A DNA stretch of 61,321 bases, taken from the NCBI RefSeq assembly GCF_000931935.2, contig NZ_AZAC01000035.1:1-61321 (forward strand). The letters run 5' to 3'. The DNA is from Dethiosulfatarculus sandiegensis. Lineage in GTDB: Bacteria; Desulfobacterota; Desulfarculia; Desulfarculales; Desulfarculaceae. This document shows positions 1 through 8,040 of the stretch, in pieces (within the stretch, counting starts at the first letter, position 1; every line of letters begins with the position of its first letter). A model generated the notes under the pieces. That model ran no database searches. It saw only the letters and a list, made by a program, of their open reading frames with translations, and was not told the origin of the DNA. The position numbers were made by a program, and so were the translations under genes.

Positions 1-118
1 AGATTCTTTGATCGGCTTGGGCATCACCGCTTCCGGGGTTCCATTTTATCTCTGGTGGCAAAAGGCCGGACACGCCCTGTGGAGCCCCGGCCCAAGTCAG
101 CAGGGACAGGAGAGGTGA
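1..118 (+). CDS. C-terminal end of an APC-type amino acid permease (partial)
   Basis: The first 118 bases read open in one frame, starting at base 2, for 38 residues ending in TGA at 116-118. The peptide starts with a hydrophobic stretch (DSLIGLGITASGVPFYLWWQ) followed by a polar tail. This looks like the last membrane helix and cytoplasmic tail of amino acid/polyamine/organocation permeases, where the helix often ends in a G-x-P-x-Y/F-x-x-W pattern. The gene begins outside the window, so family and substrate rest on a short tail only. A structured repeat follows it. Confidence 0.45.
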   Translation, partial: DSLIGLGITASGVPFYLWWQKAGHALWSPGPSQQGQER

Positions 119-182
119 AGGGTTTTTTAGTTTATTGATGTAAGGCAAGGCCGCAGCCACGGTTGCGGTCTTGTCATAGCTT

Positions 183-294
183 GCTGACAAAGTCCTCCTG
201 AATTTTGTCAGAGCCCACTTGGCAAAAATGCGGTCTTGCCAAGTGGCTCGAATTATGAGTCTTTAGAAATCTTCGCGATTCGACTGGCCGTCAT
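183..294 (+). repeat. Dispersed structured repeat, copy 1
   Basis: This is one of three related intergenic elements (others at 13832-13949 and 16653-16766). Hairpin 1 has arms CTGACAAA and TTTGTCAG around a loop holding GTCCTCCTG. Hairpin 2 has 11-bp arms CCACTTGGCAA and TTGCCAAGTGG around AAATGCGGTC. A conserved unpaired-looking tail follows (GTCTTTAG, then CGCGATTCG). Relative to copy 2 the loops are conserved while both stems change in a pairing-preserving way. That suggests selection on RNA or hairpin structure. Orientation is assigned arbitrarily as plus. Confidence 0.75.
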
Positions 295-670
295 TCGGAA
301 TCCCCGGAAATTTTTGGTTTTTGGGGGAGGCATGGCCCGTGTTCAGGTTGTTTGTCAACAGCCTGAGGTAATCGCTGACGTGTGCGTCGATCCCAAAGGG
401 TTGACCTGCCTGGCACTATTTAAGTTTTTGCTCTCTTTAAGGTGGTTCGCCTTTTCATCATCTTAGTGTCTTGCCAATCCTCGGCCTGGTTAAGCAATCG
501 CCTTGGTTTTAATTTTTGTTATTTAATTGAAACCGGTTAATCTGCGTAACGTTTTATATCTACAGGCTTTTTATGTAGCATCCAAGGAATAGTCCCGCTT
601 TTAAACCTTTTTTGGGGCATGAATTCAGGCCTGATCCTCCTTAGATCACCCAGTAATCCAACAAACCATA

Positions 671-699
671 TTGACACCATGTTTTTTAGTGTGATATAT
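671..699 (+). promoter_or_regulatory. Sigma-70-like promoter for the catabolic operon
   Basis: A perfect TTGACA -35 box lies at 671-676. A TA-rich -10 region follows 16-18 bases later (GATATATG at 693-700). It points at the regulator gene that opens the operon, and its -10/start region overlaps the palindrome at 699-713. The -10 match is only moderate, so the exact hexamer is uncertain. Confidence 0.55.
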
Positions 700-713
700 G
701 ATGTCAGACATCA
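699..713. promoter_or_regulatory. Palindromic operator, probably for the FadR-type regulator
   Basis: TGATGTCAGACATCA is a perfect palindrome with 7-base arms and one central base. Its core fits the NGT-NNN-ACN arrangement known for operators of FadR-subfamily GntR proteins. It sits at the expected transcription start, just downstream of the -10 region and 28 bases before the regulator start codon, where binding would block initiation. Autoregulation of the operon is inferred. No second copy was noticed elsewhere in the window. Confidence 0.6.
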
Positions 714-741
714 GATAACATTAAGTTCAAGGATGGTTATT

Positions 742-1533
742 ATGACCGAAACTGGCTCTCTTTTCAGGCCCTTGGGAGAAAAAAGCCTATATCAGAGGGT
801 GGTGGACCAGATTCGGGTGGCCATATTCCGGGGGGAATTAAAGCCTGGGGACCAACTGCCTTCCGAGCCGGAACTCGCCAGGCAGCTTGAAGTGGGGCGT
901 TCCGCCGTGCGAGAGGCTATCCGCATTTTGGAGAGCATCGGGCTGCTGACCGTAAAGCGGGGTCATGGCGGGGGCACCTTTGTACAGAAAAGAGACATGA
1001 ATTCCTTGGTGCCGGTGGTGGCGGATATTCTGCGCCTGGCCCTGGTGGAGGTGAGCCAGCTCACCAGGACCAGGGTGCTTTTAGAGGGGCTGGTCATTAA
1101 AGAGGCGGCCCAACGCATTACCAGGGAAGACATAAAAATACTGCGTCAAAACGTGGACTTGGCGGAAAGTTATTACCGTCAGGGGGATGTGGAGAAGCGG
1201 GTTGCCGAAAACCTTGAGTTTCATAAGCAGCTGGCGCGAATTGCCGATAATCCGGTTTTGGAACTGAATGTAGGCGCGGTCTTAAAGTTGCTTTCCTATT
1301 ATCTGGCCACCATTCCGCCCTCTCCTGAGATGGTTGAAGCCACCTTAAGTGGTCATCGCCGGGTTGTGGATCTTTTGGAGCAGGGAAGGGGCGAAGAAGC
1401 CGCTTCAGTCAATGCGGAACATATGGAGAGCGTAAGCCGCAAATTGGTGAAGCTTGCGGAAAAAGAGGCTGAGATGGGTATGCCTGCCAGACATCTGTTT
1501 GATCAGGGAGGAATTGATGACAAAGCGGTTTAG
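742..1533 (+). CDS. GntR-family transcriptional regulator, FadR subfamily (FCD domain)
   Basis: This 263-residue protein has an N-terminal winged helix-turn-helix (SLYQRVVDQIRVAIFRGEL, then LPSEPELARQLEVGRSAVRE and GHGGGTFV) and an all-helical FCD effector domain. The FCD metal/ligand histidines appear in EFHKQLARIADN and GHRRVV. Such proteins usually repress an adjacent pathway and release DNA on binding a carboxylate or acyl-CoA. The ATG at 742 is chosen because AAGGA lies 8 bases upstream; longer in-frame starts have no such site and would run through the operator. The gene overlaps the ligase gene by 17 bases, implying translational coupling and control of the whole operon. Confidence 0.92.
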   Translation: MTETGSLFRPLGEKSLYQRVVDQIRVAIFRGELKPGDQLPSEPELARQLEVGRSAVREAIRILESIGLLTVKRGHGGGTFVQKRDMNSLVPVVADILRLALVEVSQLTRTRVLLEGLVIKEAAQRITREDIKILRQNVDLAESYYRQGDVEKRVAENLEFHKQLARIADNPVLELNVGAVLKLLSYYLATIPPSPEMVEATLSGHRRVVDLLEQGRGEEAASVNAEHMESVSRKLVKLAEKEAEMGMPARHLFDQGGIDDKAV

Positions 1534-2884
1534 CTACTACGAATCAGAGATGGAGGGACTTAGTATAGCGGAGATTGAGTCGAGACTGGCCCCCAGCCTG
1601 CAAAAGCAGATCGGCTATTGCTATGCCAACTCAACTTTCTATAAAAGGAAATTTCAGGAAGCGGGGGCTGATCCCAAGGATATTCAAACCTTTGATGATT
1701 TACGTAAGCTGCCGGTCTTTATGACCAAGGAAGACGAAAGGGCCTGTCAGGAGGAGTCCAGGCTAGAGCAAGGGCATCCCTTTGGCACTCATGTTTGCGC
1801 CCCGGTGGAGGATCTGTATCTGACCGGCACCACCTCGGGCACTACCGGTGTACCGACTTTTACCTACACCTTTACCAAAAATGACCTGGACTTTCTGGCC
1901 CCTCGTCTGGCCCATCGTCTGGCGCTTTGCGGGGTGGGCAAGGGTGACAGGGGGTTGTTTTTCTTTACCCTGGGCATCTATGCCACCACCATGACCTTGT
2001 GGGGGCTGCGCCTTTTAGGGGCCTTGCCCATAGACATAGACGCCAGGGCGGGCACGGAGACCTTCTTGAAGTTCGCCAACCTGACCAAACCGACGTTTTT
2101 GGCCTGTACACCCTCCCTTGCCCTTTACTTAATAGATAAATGTCCAAAGTTTTTGGGGTATCCGGTTTCGGAACTTAAGCTCAAAGGGCTTTTGACCACC
2201 GGCGAACCCGGCATTCAAGACCCCAACATAAAACAAAAACTTGAAGAAGCCTATCAATGCCCCAGTTTTGACTATTGGTCTCCCGCCGGGCACGCGCCGG
2301 GCGTTTCCTGCGGCGCGCCTCTATATCAGGGGCTGCATGCCGTGGCGCCCGAGGTCTGCACCAGCTACTTTGACCTTATCGATCCGGTGACCCAGGAGCC
2401 GGTTCCCCTGGAGCATGGTGCTGTGGGCCAGATGGTGCACACCTCCTTGCACAGACAAGCCTGTCCCCTGGTGAAATACGCCTATGGGGATGTGGTTCAG
2501 ATCTCACTCGACGAGTGCCCCTGGTGCGGGTTCAAGGGCATTCGGGCCAAATTGGTGGGGCGCGCGGACGACATGCTGATAGTCAAGGGCGTGAACGTGT
2601 ATCCGGCCGCGGTCAAGGCGGAGGTGATGAAGTTCCAGCCCCGGGTGACCGGTCAGATGCGCATTGTGCTCGATGCACCGCCGCCCAGGGTGGAGCCGCC
2701 CTTAAAGCTTAAGGTTGAATATAACGGGCAGCTGGCCGGAGCCGAGCAAAACGGCTTGGCCGAGCGTATAGCCCAGGCGGTTCACGACAGCCTGCGCCTG
2801 CGGCCTGAGGTGAGTCTGACCCCGGCCGGAACTCTGCCCCGTTCAACCAGTAAAACCCCTGTTTTTGAAAAGGCCTATGAATAA
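1517..2884 (+). CDS. Acyl/aryl-CoA ligase of the phenylacetate-CoA ligase (PaaK) family
   Basis: This is an AMP-forming carboxylate-CoA ligase of 455 residues, close to the usual PaaK length. Visible landmarks are the adenylate-binding loop TGTTSGTTGVPTFTYTFTKN, an aromatic-rich DYWSPAGHAPG segment in the position of the A5 motif, and the C-terminal hinge and lysine region GRADDMLIVKGVNVYP. It should activate the imported acid with ATP and CoA in the cytoplasm. The ATG at 1517 has GGAGGA just upstream and lies inside the regulator gene. The substrate cannot be read from sequence; an aromatic or short cyclic acid is plausible for this family. Confidence 0.9.
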   Translation: MTKRFSYYESEMEGLSIAEIESRLAPSLQKQIGYCYANSTFYKRKFQEAGADPKDIQTFDDLRKLPVFMTKEDERACQEESRLEQGHPFGTHVCAPVEDLYLTGTTSGTTGVPTFTYTFTKNDLDFLAPRLAHRLALCGVGKGDRGLFFFTLGIYATTMTLWGLRLLGALPIDIDARAGTETFLKFANLTKPTFLACTPSLALYLIDKCPKFLGYPVSELKLKGLLTTGEPGIQDPNIKQKLEEAYQCPSFDYWSPAGHAPGVSCGAPLYQGLHAVAPEVCTSYFDLIDPVTQEPVPLEHGAVGQMVHTSLHRQACPLVKYAYGDVVQISLDECPWCGFKGIRAKLVGRADDMLIVKGVNVYPAAVKAEVMKFQPRVTGQMRIVLDAPPPRVEPPLKLKVEYNGQLAGAEQNGLAERIAQAVHDSLRLRPEVSLTPAGTLPRSTSKTPVFEKAYE

Positions 2885-3103
2885 AAGAGTTTGGTAAAAA
2901 CAGTCTGTAAGTGAGCTCAACAGCCTGTTTTACTGACGTCATTGTTATTGGCCCAGTCTATTTTCGAAACTTTAACTAGCCCAACCCTTTCAAACAAGAG
3001 ATTCATGCAACCTACTTTCCATTTGAAGGCATGACTGGGAGGTGTGTCTTCAGACGGGCGGGGTATGCACTGGCAACAATTCGCCAAGAAGAGGAGGCTT
3101 GCG
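2885..3103. other. Gap between ligase and TAXI gene with an imperfect inverted repeat
   Basis: This 219-base gap contains AAAACAG (about 2896-2902) and CTGTTTT (about 2925-2931) as an imperfect hairpin without a T-run. It may process or stabilise the polycistronic message, or host a secondary promoter before the highly expressed binding protein. A strong GAGGAGG ribosome site sits at 3091-3097. Confidence 0.4.
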
Positions 3104-4246
3104 ATGAAAAAAGCGGCAAAGCTATTGATGCTTGCGGCTGGGCTCTTACTTTTGACAGCCCCGGTCTGCGCTCATGCCGCAGATCTGCCCAAGATGATCA
3201 GCGCCACCACATACACGGTGGGATCAACCGGTTATGCCGTATCCATGGGGCTTTGCAAGGCAGTGGAGGAAAAGGGCGGCATAAAGGTCAAGGTGGCTCC
3301 CACGGGAACCGACGTGGCCAGGCTTATGCCGGTGAGAACCAAGGAGGCGGCCTTCAGCATTATGACCGGCGCGGGCCAGTTCATGGCCAGTCGGGGCTTG
3401 CGGATTTTTGCCGCTCCCAACCTGGGGCCCCAACAGTTGCGACTGGTCTATGGCTGCAACCTGGGCGCTGTGGCCGGGATGATTACCAGGGGGGATGCGG
3501 GGATCAAAACTCTGGCCGATCTCAAGGGCAAAAGGGTGGCCTTTATCCCCGGCTCCCCTGCCTGCACCTATCTCCACGGAGGTTACCTGGCCTTTGCCGG
3601 GCTGGACTGGAAAGACGTGAAAAAGGTCAAGGTTTCTTCCTGGAAAGCCGCCTGGAAGTCTGTGCTTGAAGGTTCCAGCGACACGGCCCATTGCCTGGTC
3701 ACCTCCAGCGCGGCCCTGGAACTGGCCGCCTCGCCTCACGGCATCCAATGGCTGGCCGCTCCCCCTTCGGATAAAGACGGCTGGCAACGGCTGAATTCCT
3801 GGTGCCCTTATCTGCGCCCCTATGAAGCCAAAAAGGGCGCGGGCATCACCTCTGATAAACCGGCTGAGATCGCCTCTTATTACTACGGGCTGGTGACCTT
3901 CCCGGCCCAGAATCCCAAACTTTGCCAGAAGATTACAGACTCCATTTACAAAGGCTATGACGTGTATTGCAATATGCACGCCGCCCTGAAAAAATGGACC
4001 CAAAAGGCGGCCCTGGATAACTCCGCCTTTGTGGTGCCCTATCACCAGGGATCCATAGAGGCTTTTAAGGCCGCCGGAGTCTGGACCGCTGACCACCAAA
4101 AGGTGCAGGAAAAACTCCTGGCCCAGGAAAAGGCCAGGTTCGACGGTTATGCCGCAGCCCAAAAGGAGTTTAAGGGAAAAGACGGGGATCAGGCCAAATG
4201 GCCCCAGTATTGGGAGCAATACGCACGGGATCACAAACTTTTCTAG
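3104..4246 (+). CDS. TAXI-family TRAP transporter solute-binding protein
   Basis: This 380-residue exported protein has a Lys-rich start, a hydrophobic core and a likely signal peptidase site after CAHAA. The mature part has the TAXI pattern: a first-domain opening that probes small ligands (TTYTVGSTGYAVSMGL), KVKVAPTGTD, an MTGAGQFMASRG segment, and the hinge LADLKGKRVAF. The protein captures the substrate in the periplasm and hands it to the TRAP permease encoded next. ATG 3104 is preferred over an upstream ATG because GAGGAGG lies 6 bases before it and the signal peptide then starts properly. A hairpin follows the gene. Confidence 0.93.
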   Translation: MKKAAKLLMLAAGLLLLTAPVCAHAADLPKMISATTYTVGSTGYAVSMGLCKAVEEKGGIKVKVAPTGTDVARLMPVRTKEAAFSIMTGAGQFMASRGLRIFAAPNLGPQQLRLVYGCNLGAVAGMITRGDAGIKTLADLKGKRVAFIPGSPACTYLHGGYLAFAGLDWKDVKKVKVSSWKAAWKSVLEGSSDTAHCLVTSSAALELAASPHGIQWLAAPPSDKDGWQRLNSWCPYLRPYEAKKGAGITSDKPAEIASYYYGLVTFPAQNPKLCQKITDSIYKGYDVYCNMHAALKKWTQKAALDNSAFVVPYHQGSIEAFKAAGVWTADHQKVQEKLLAQEKARFDGYAAAQKEFKGKDGDQAKWPQYWEQYARDHKLF

Positions 4247-4253
4247 AAATTAC

Positions 4254-4286
4254 GCCCTGGCGGGAGTTGTCCCGTCAGGGCCTTTT
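4254..4286 (+). terminator. Partial terminator or mRNA-stabilising hairpin after the binding-protein gene
   Basis: Arms GCCCTGGCGGGA and TCCCGTCAGGGC pair with one G-U and a 4-base loop, followed by CTTTT. It lies between the binding-protein and permease genes. Such weak terminators commonly give more binding protein than membrane subunit; that role is inferred. Confidence 0.6.
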
Positions 4287-4327
4287 AAACCGAGATTTGT
4301 TGCCGCCATCTGCGGGAGGTAAAAGAC

Positions 4328-6289
4328 ATGAACCTGAAAGCGGCTGAAAAAAAAGTGGATCCACCGCCCCGCCGCAGAGACTTAAAGGGATGGCCAGGAA
4401 GATACCTGATAGCCACCTCTCTGGCCGGTGTCTTCTCTGCCCTTTACCAGCTTTTTCATTTTGATTTTTTAGGCACCTTGATGGGAAGCGCCTATTATTA
4501 CCTGCTCCTGGCCTGGTTCCTGCCCCCGGTGTTTTTGATCTATCCGGTCAAGGGCAGGGCAAAAACCAATAACCCTCCTTTTTTCGACTACATACTTGCC
4601 GGGCTCACCCTGGCCTGCAATTTTTACTTTTGTTGGCATGCCGAGGAAATAGCCTATATGGGCTGGGAGGTCTACCCGCCCCTTATTCCCCTGATCAGCG
4701 CGGGCCTATTGGTTGTTCTGGTGCTTGAGGCGGCCCGCAGGGTGGGCGGCCCGGTTTTCTGCGGGTTGTGCCTTTTTTTCGCCACCTTTGGCCTTTACTG
4801 CAGCCATTTGCCTAGCCTGTTACAGGGCATGTCCTACGGACCCTCCAGGCTGGCGGCCTATTTTTCCTTGGGGCCTTCAGGCATAATCGGTCTGCCCATG
4901 CGGGTGGTGGGCAATATCTTGATCGGCTACATGGTCTTTGCCGTGGCCCTGCAAGTCACAGGCGGGGGCAAGTTCTTTTTGGACCTGGCCTCTGCCTTGT
5001 TCGGGTTTGTACGCGGCGGCGCGGCCAAGGTCTCGATTTTTTCCAGCGCGCTTTTCGGCAGTATAAGCGGCAGCTCCATCTCCAATGTGCTGACCACAGG
5101 CTCCATAACCATTCCGGCCATGAAAAAAGCCGGGTACCCGCCTTACTACGCTGGAGCCATCGAGGCCTGCGCCTCCACCGGCGGGGTTTTGATGCCGCCT
5201 GTCATGGGGGCCACCGCCTTTGTCATGGCTGAATTCCTGGGGCTTCCCTATGTGGATATCTGCGTGGCCGCGTTGGTGCCTTCGGTGCTCTATTATGCCG
5301 GGCTTTTCCTGCAGGCAGACGCCTATGCCGCTAAAAGCGGGCTCAAGGGCATTCCCAGGGATCAGCTCCCCGGCCTGGGCGAGACCCTTAAAAAAGGTTG
5401 GGTGTATGCGGCTTCACTTTTGCTCTTGGTTTGGATGCTGCTTTACCTCAGATGGGAAGTCTGGGCTCCCTTTGTGGCGGCAGGAGTGCTTCTTCTGAAA
5501 GCCAGCCTTAAGAGAAAAGACGGCATGGGCCTGGCCAAATGGGCCGGTTTCATGCGTGGGGTGGGCACTGTCCTGTCCGAGCTGGCCGCGCTTTTAGCCG
5601 CAATCGGCATGATAATCGGCGCCCTTTCCATAACCGGTGTAGCCCACTCTTTTTCCAGCGAGATAATCAAGCTGGCCCAGGGGCAGACCTGGCTTTTACT
5701 GACCTTAGGGGCGGTGACCAGTTTTGTGCTTGGAATGGGGATGACCATAACCGCCTGCTATGTGTTTTTGGCCATGGTCCTGGCTCCGGCCCTGGTTCAA
5801 TCCGATTTGAATCCATTGGCCGTGCATTTGTTCATCATGTATTGGGGCATGGCCTCCTACATAACCCCGCCGGTGGCCTTGGCCGCCTTTGCCGGCGCCG
5901 GGATCGCCGGTTCAGACCCCATGCGCACCGGGTTCAAATCCATGCAACTGGGCGTGGTCAAGTATTTTGTGCCGTTCTTTTTCGTGTTGAATCCGGGGCT
6001 GATTTTTCAAGGGCCCGCCTGGGAGGTGGCCCAGGCCATAATCGGCTGCCTGTTGGGTGTGCTGGTTATCAGCGCGGCCATGGAAGGCTGGGTCTTGGGC
6101 CTGGGCAAACCGGATCTGTGGATCAGGCCTTTTCTCTTTGCGGCAGGCATCTTGCTGGCCGCGCCTGAATTAACTACCGACATAATCGGTTTTGTCTTGT
6201 TACTTGCCTGCGTATTGCTAATATGGCTCAAGCGCCGCCGCTTGCTTTGGTTGCGGGGAAAGGAAAATACGGATGTCCTGGCGCGATGA
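4328..6289 (+). CDS. TRAP transporter permease, fused DctQM type (TAXI system)
   Basis: This is a 653-residue polytopic membrane protein in which the small and large TRAP subunits are fused, the usual arrangement for TAXI systems. After a charged cytoplasmic N-terminus there are about 16-18 hydrophobic segments. The conserved DctM core is clear: GSISGSSISNVLTTGSITIP, then AIEACASTGGVLMPPVMGAT and AFVMAEFLG, with a second half containing LGMGMTITACYVF and ITPPVALAAFAGAGIA. It imports the substrate with an ion gradient. AGGT precedes the ATG. The 3' end overlaps the DUF169 gene by 17 bases. Confidence 0.95.
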   Translation: MNLKAAEKKVDPPPRRRDLKGWPGRYLIATSLAGVFSALYQLFHFDFLGTLMGSAYYYLLLAWFLPPVFLIYPVKGRAKTNNPPFFDYILAGLTLACNFYFCWHAEEIAYMGWEVYPPLIPLISAGLLVVLVLEAARRVGGPVFCGLCLFFATFGLYCSHLPSLLQGMSYGPSRLAAYFSLGPSGIIGLPMRVVGNILIGYMVFAVALQVTGGGKFFLDLASALFGFVRGGAAKVSIFSSALFGSISGSSISNVLTTGSITIPAMKKAGYPPYYAGAIEACASTGGVLMPPVMGATAFVMAEFLGLPYVDICVAALVPSVLYYAGLFLQADAYAAKSGLKGIPRDQLPGLGETLKKGWVYAASLLLLVWMLLYLRWEVWAPFVAAGVLLLKASLKRKDGMGLAKWAGFMRGVGTVLSELAALLAAIGMIIGALSITGVAHSFSSEIIKLAQGQTWLLLTLGAVTSFVLGMGMTITACYVFLAMVLAPALVQSDLNPLAVHLFIMYWGMASYITPPVALAAFAGAGIAGSDPMRTGFKSMQLGVVKYFVPFFFVLNPGLIFQGPAWEVAQAIIGCLLGVLVISAAMEGWVLGLGKPDLWIRPFLFAAGILLAAPELTTDIIGFVLLLACVLLIWLKRRRLLWLRGKENTDVLAR

Positions 6290-7106
6290 TTGCGAGGCCT
6301 TGGCAAAGGTTTTGAAAAAAAGGCTCTATCTCTCTCAGGCCGCAGTGGGAATACGCCTTTTGAATGAAAGTGAAGAAAAGGAAAACCCTTCCTTTTTGGA
6401 AAAGGTGCGCAGGCCGGGCAAAGGCTTGCCCGAGATGGTGCTCACCTGCCAGGCCATGGCCATGGTGCGGCTTTACGGCTGGCAGGTAATGGTCACCAGG
6501 GAGTCCTTGGATTGCCCCACCGGCCTGATAACCTTGGGCTGGGTGGAGATGAGCCCGGCCTACCGAAACGGAGACTTGGCCGTAACACCCTATAACCAGA
6601 CCAAGGAGGCCAGGGCCAGGCGCATGGAAGAGGTGCCCGCCCTGCCTTTGGGATCGGTCAGCTCCCTTGTGGCGGGTCCTGTGGGCAGGATCGGATTTGA
6701 GCCCCATGTGGTGGTTGTATATTGCAGCCCGGCCCAGGCCATGCGCCTGGTGCAGGCGGCCTTGTTCTACAAGGGCGGAGCCATAAGGAGCAGTTCCACG
6801 GGAGCCCAGGGTTGTTCACAATATATTACCAAGGTGGTGAAAAAAGGTGAGGCCCGCTACATTGTGCCGGGTAACGGAGACCGCATATTCGGACACGTGG
6901 AAGAGGGCCAGATGAGTTTTTCCTTTCCCGGCGAGCTGATTGGCCAGATGGCCGAGGCGATTGAACTTAGCCACAAGGGAGGCCAGGTTTACCCTGTGCC
7001 GAGTTATGTAAAGGCCGAACTCAAGGTGCCCGGGGCTTATTCCGAGGCCACCAGACATTTGCGAAAGTACAGCAGGGAAAAAGCCGAATCCCAAAAAGGG
7101 AGCTGA
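6273..7106 (+). CDS. DUF169 family protein (COG2043), function unknown
   Basis: This 277-residue protein belongs to the uncharacterised DUF169 family. No signal peptide or membrane segment is visible, so it is probably cytoplasmic. Cysteines occur in the conserved places LTCQAMAM, SLDCPTGL, VVYCSPAQAM and GAQGCSQYI, the last close to glycines that could bind a nucleotide or metal. It starts inside the TRAP permease gene (17-base overlap, AGGA about 8 bases before the ATG), so its synthesis is coupled to transport. The position between importer and beta-oxidation-type enzymes suggests a role in substrate handling. The biochemical function is not known. Confidence 0.85.
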   Translation: MSWRDDCEALAKVLKKRLYLSQAAVGIRLLNESEEKENPSFLEKVRRPGKGLPEMVLTCQAMAMVRLYGWQVMVTRESLDCPTGLITLGWVEMSPAYRNGDLAVTPYNQTKEARARRMEEVPALPLGSVSSLVAGPVGRIGFEPHVVVVYCSPAQAMRLVQAALFYKGGAIRSSSTGAQGCSQYITKVVKKGEARYIVPGNGDRIFGHVEEGQMSFSFPGELIGQMAEAIELSHKGGQVYPVPSYVKAELKVPGAYSEATRHLRKYSREKAESQKGS

Positions 7107-7145
7107 TTTTTAAAGGTATCTAAAGCTTAAGCTGGAGCGTAGCAT

Positions 7146-8030
7146 ATGGCCGTGCAAAAGGTATTCATAGTAGGCGGCGGCACCATGGGCAGGGGTATTG
7201 CCCAGGTGTGCGCCCAGAACGGCATTTCTGTAGTTCTATGCGATCTGGAGCAAAAAGTTCTGGATGAGGCAAAGAAGCAGATAAGCTGGTCGGCGGGCAA
7301 GCTCATTGAAAAAGGCAAGGTGAGGGGCCAATTGGATGAGGTGATGGGCTTAATTGAGTTCGGCACCTCTTTGGATAAGGCTGCGGACGCCGAGATGATA
7401 ATCGAGGTGGTTTTTGAGAATCTGGAAGTCAAGGGCAAGGTGCTCGGTCAGATAGGTGAGGTTGCCTCCAAAGACGCCCTGGTGGCCAGTAACACCAGCG
7501 CCATACCGATCACCGATCTGGCCGCTTTTGTGCCCAATCCCAGCAGGGTGTTGGGGCTGCATTTTTTCAATCCGGTGCCGATGATGGCCGCAGTTGAAGT
7601 GATAAAGGGCAAGCAGACCAGCCAGGAGGCCTTGAGCCTGGCCAGGGAGTTTGTGGAGAGCATGGGCAAAGAGCCGATCATGGTCATGCGCGACTGCCCG
7701 GGTTTTGTAATCAACCGCATAAATTTGCCTTCCAGTATGGAGGCCATGCGGGTGGTTGAAGAGGGTGTTGCCTCGGTGGAAGATATTGACAAGGGTGTGA
7801 AACTGGCTTTGGGACGCAGGATGGGCATATTCGAGACAGGAGATATTGTGGGCCTGGATGTGACCCTGGGCTCCTTAAGCGCTGTTTATGAAGAGACCAA
7901 AGACCCTCGCTGGCACCCGCCCATGATTTTAAGGCGCAAGGTAAAGGCGGGCCAACTGGGTAAAAAGACCGGCACAGGCTGGTATCGTTACGATAATGAA
8001 GGCAAGCGCCTGGGCCCGGCCGACGAGTGA
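7146..8030 (+). CDS. 3-hydroxyacyl-CoA dehydrogenase (single-domain, Hbd/PaaH type)
   Basis: This 294-residue NAD(P)-dependent enzyme oxidises 3-hydroxyacyl-CoA to 3-oxoacyl-CoA. The N-terminal Rossmann loop is VGGGTMGRGIAQV. The catalytic histidine lies in LGLHFFNPVPMM and the partner glutamate in AAVEVIKG. A C-terminal helical dimerisation domain starts near GFVINRINLP. Length matches the roughly 280-295 residues of stand-alone family members. The gene lies 39 bases after the DUF169 gene and 10 before an enoyl-CoA hydratase, giving a hydration/oxidation pair acting on the CoA thioester made by the operon's ligase. The chain length is not predictable. Confidence 0.94.
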   Translation: MAVQKVFIVGGGTMGRGIAQVCAQNGISVVLCDLEQKVLDEAKKQISWSAGKLIEKGKVRGQLDEVMGLIEFGTSLDKAADAEMIIEVVFENLEVKGKVLGQIGEVASKDALVASNTSAIPITDLAAFVPNPSRVLGLHFFNPVPMMAAVEVIKGKQTSQEALSLAREFVESMGKEPIMVMRDCPGFVINRINLPSSMEAMRVVEEGVASVEDIDKGVKLALGRRMGIFETGDIVGLDVTLGSLSAVYEETKDPRWHPPMILRRKVKAGQLGKKTGTGWYRYDNEGKRLGPADE

Positions 8031-8040
8031 GGAGATAAAG

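Larger units (their letters stand above)
119..741. other. Intergenic region with hairpins, a dispersed repeat and a promoter
   Basis: No convincing gene is present in these 623 bases. A hairpin at about 146-172 (arms CAAGGCCGCA and TGCGGTCTTG, one G-U pair) may end the upstream permease transcript, although it lacks a T-run. Next is copy 1 of a structured repeat (183-294, listed separately), then AT-rich DNA leading to the promoter and operator of the regulator gene. An open frame at 236-466 overlaps the repeat, has no ribosome binding site and resembles nothing, so it is not annotated. Confidence 0.7.

Noticed and set aside
236..466. Open frame of 76 codons after the permease end
   Set aside because: It overlaps the structured repeat, lacks a ribosome site and has no family-like composition.
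5928..5945. tRNA-like T-loop word (GGTTCAAATCC)
   Set aside because: It lies inside the TRAP permease gene and no acceptor stem or other arms are present. No tRNA was found anywhere in the window.
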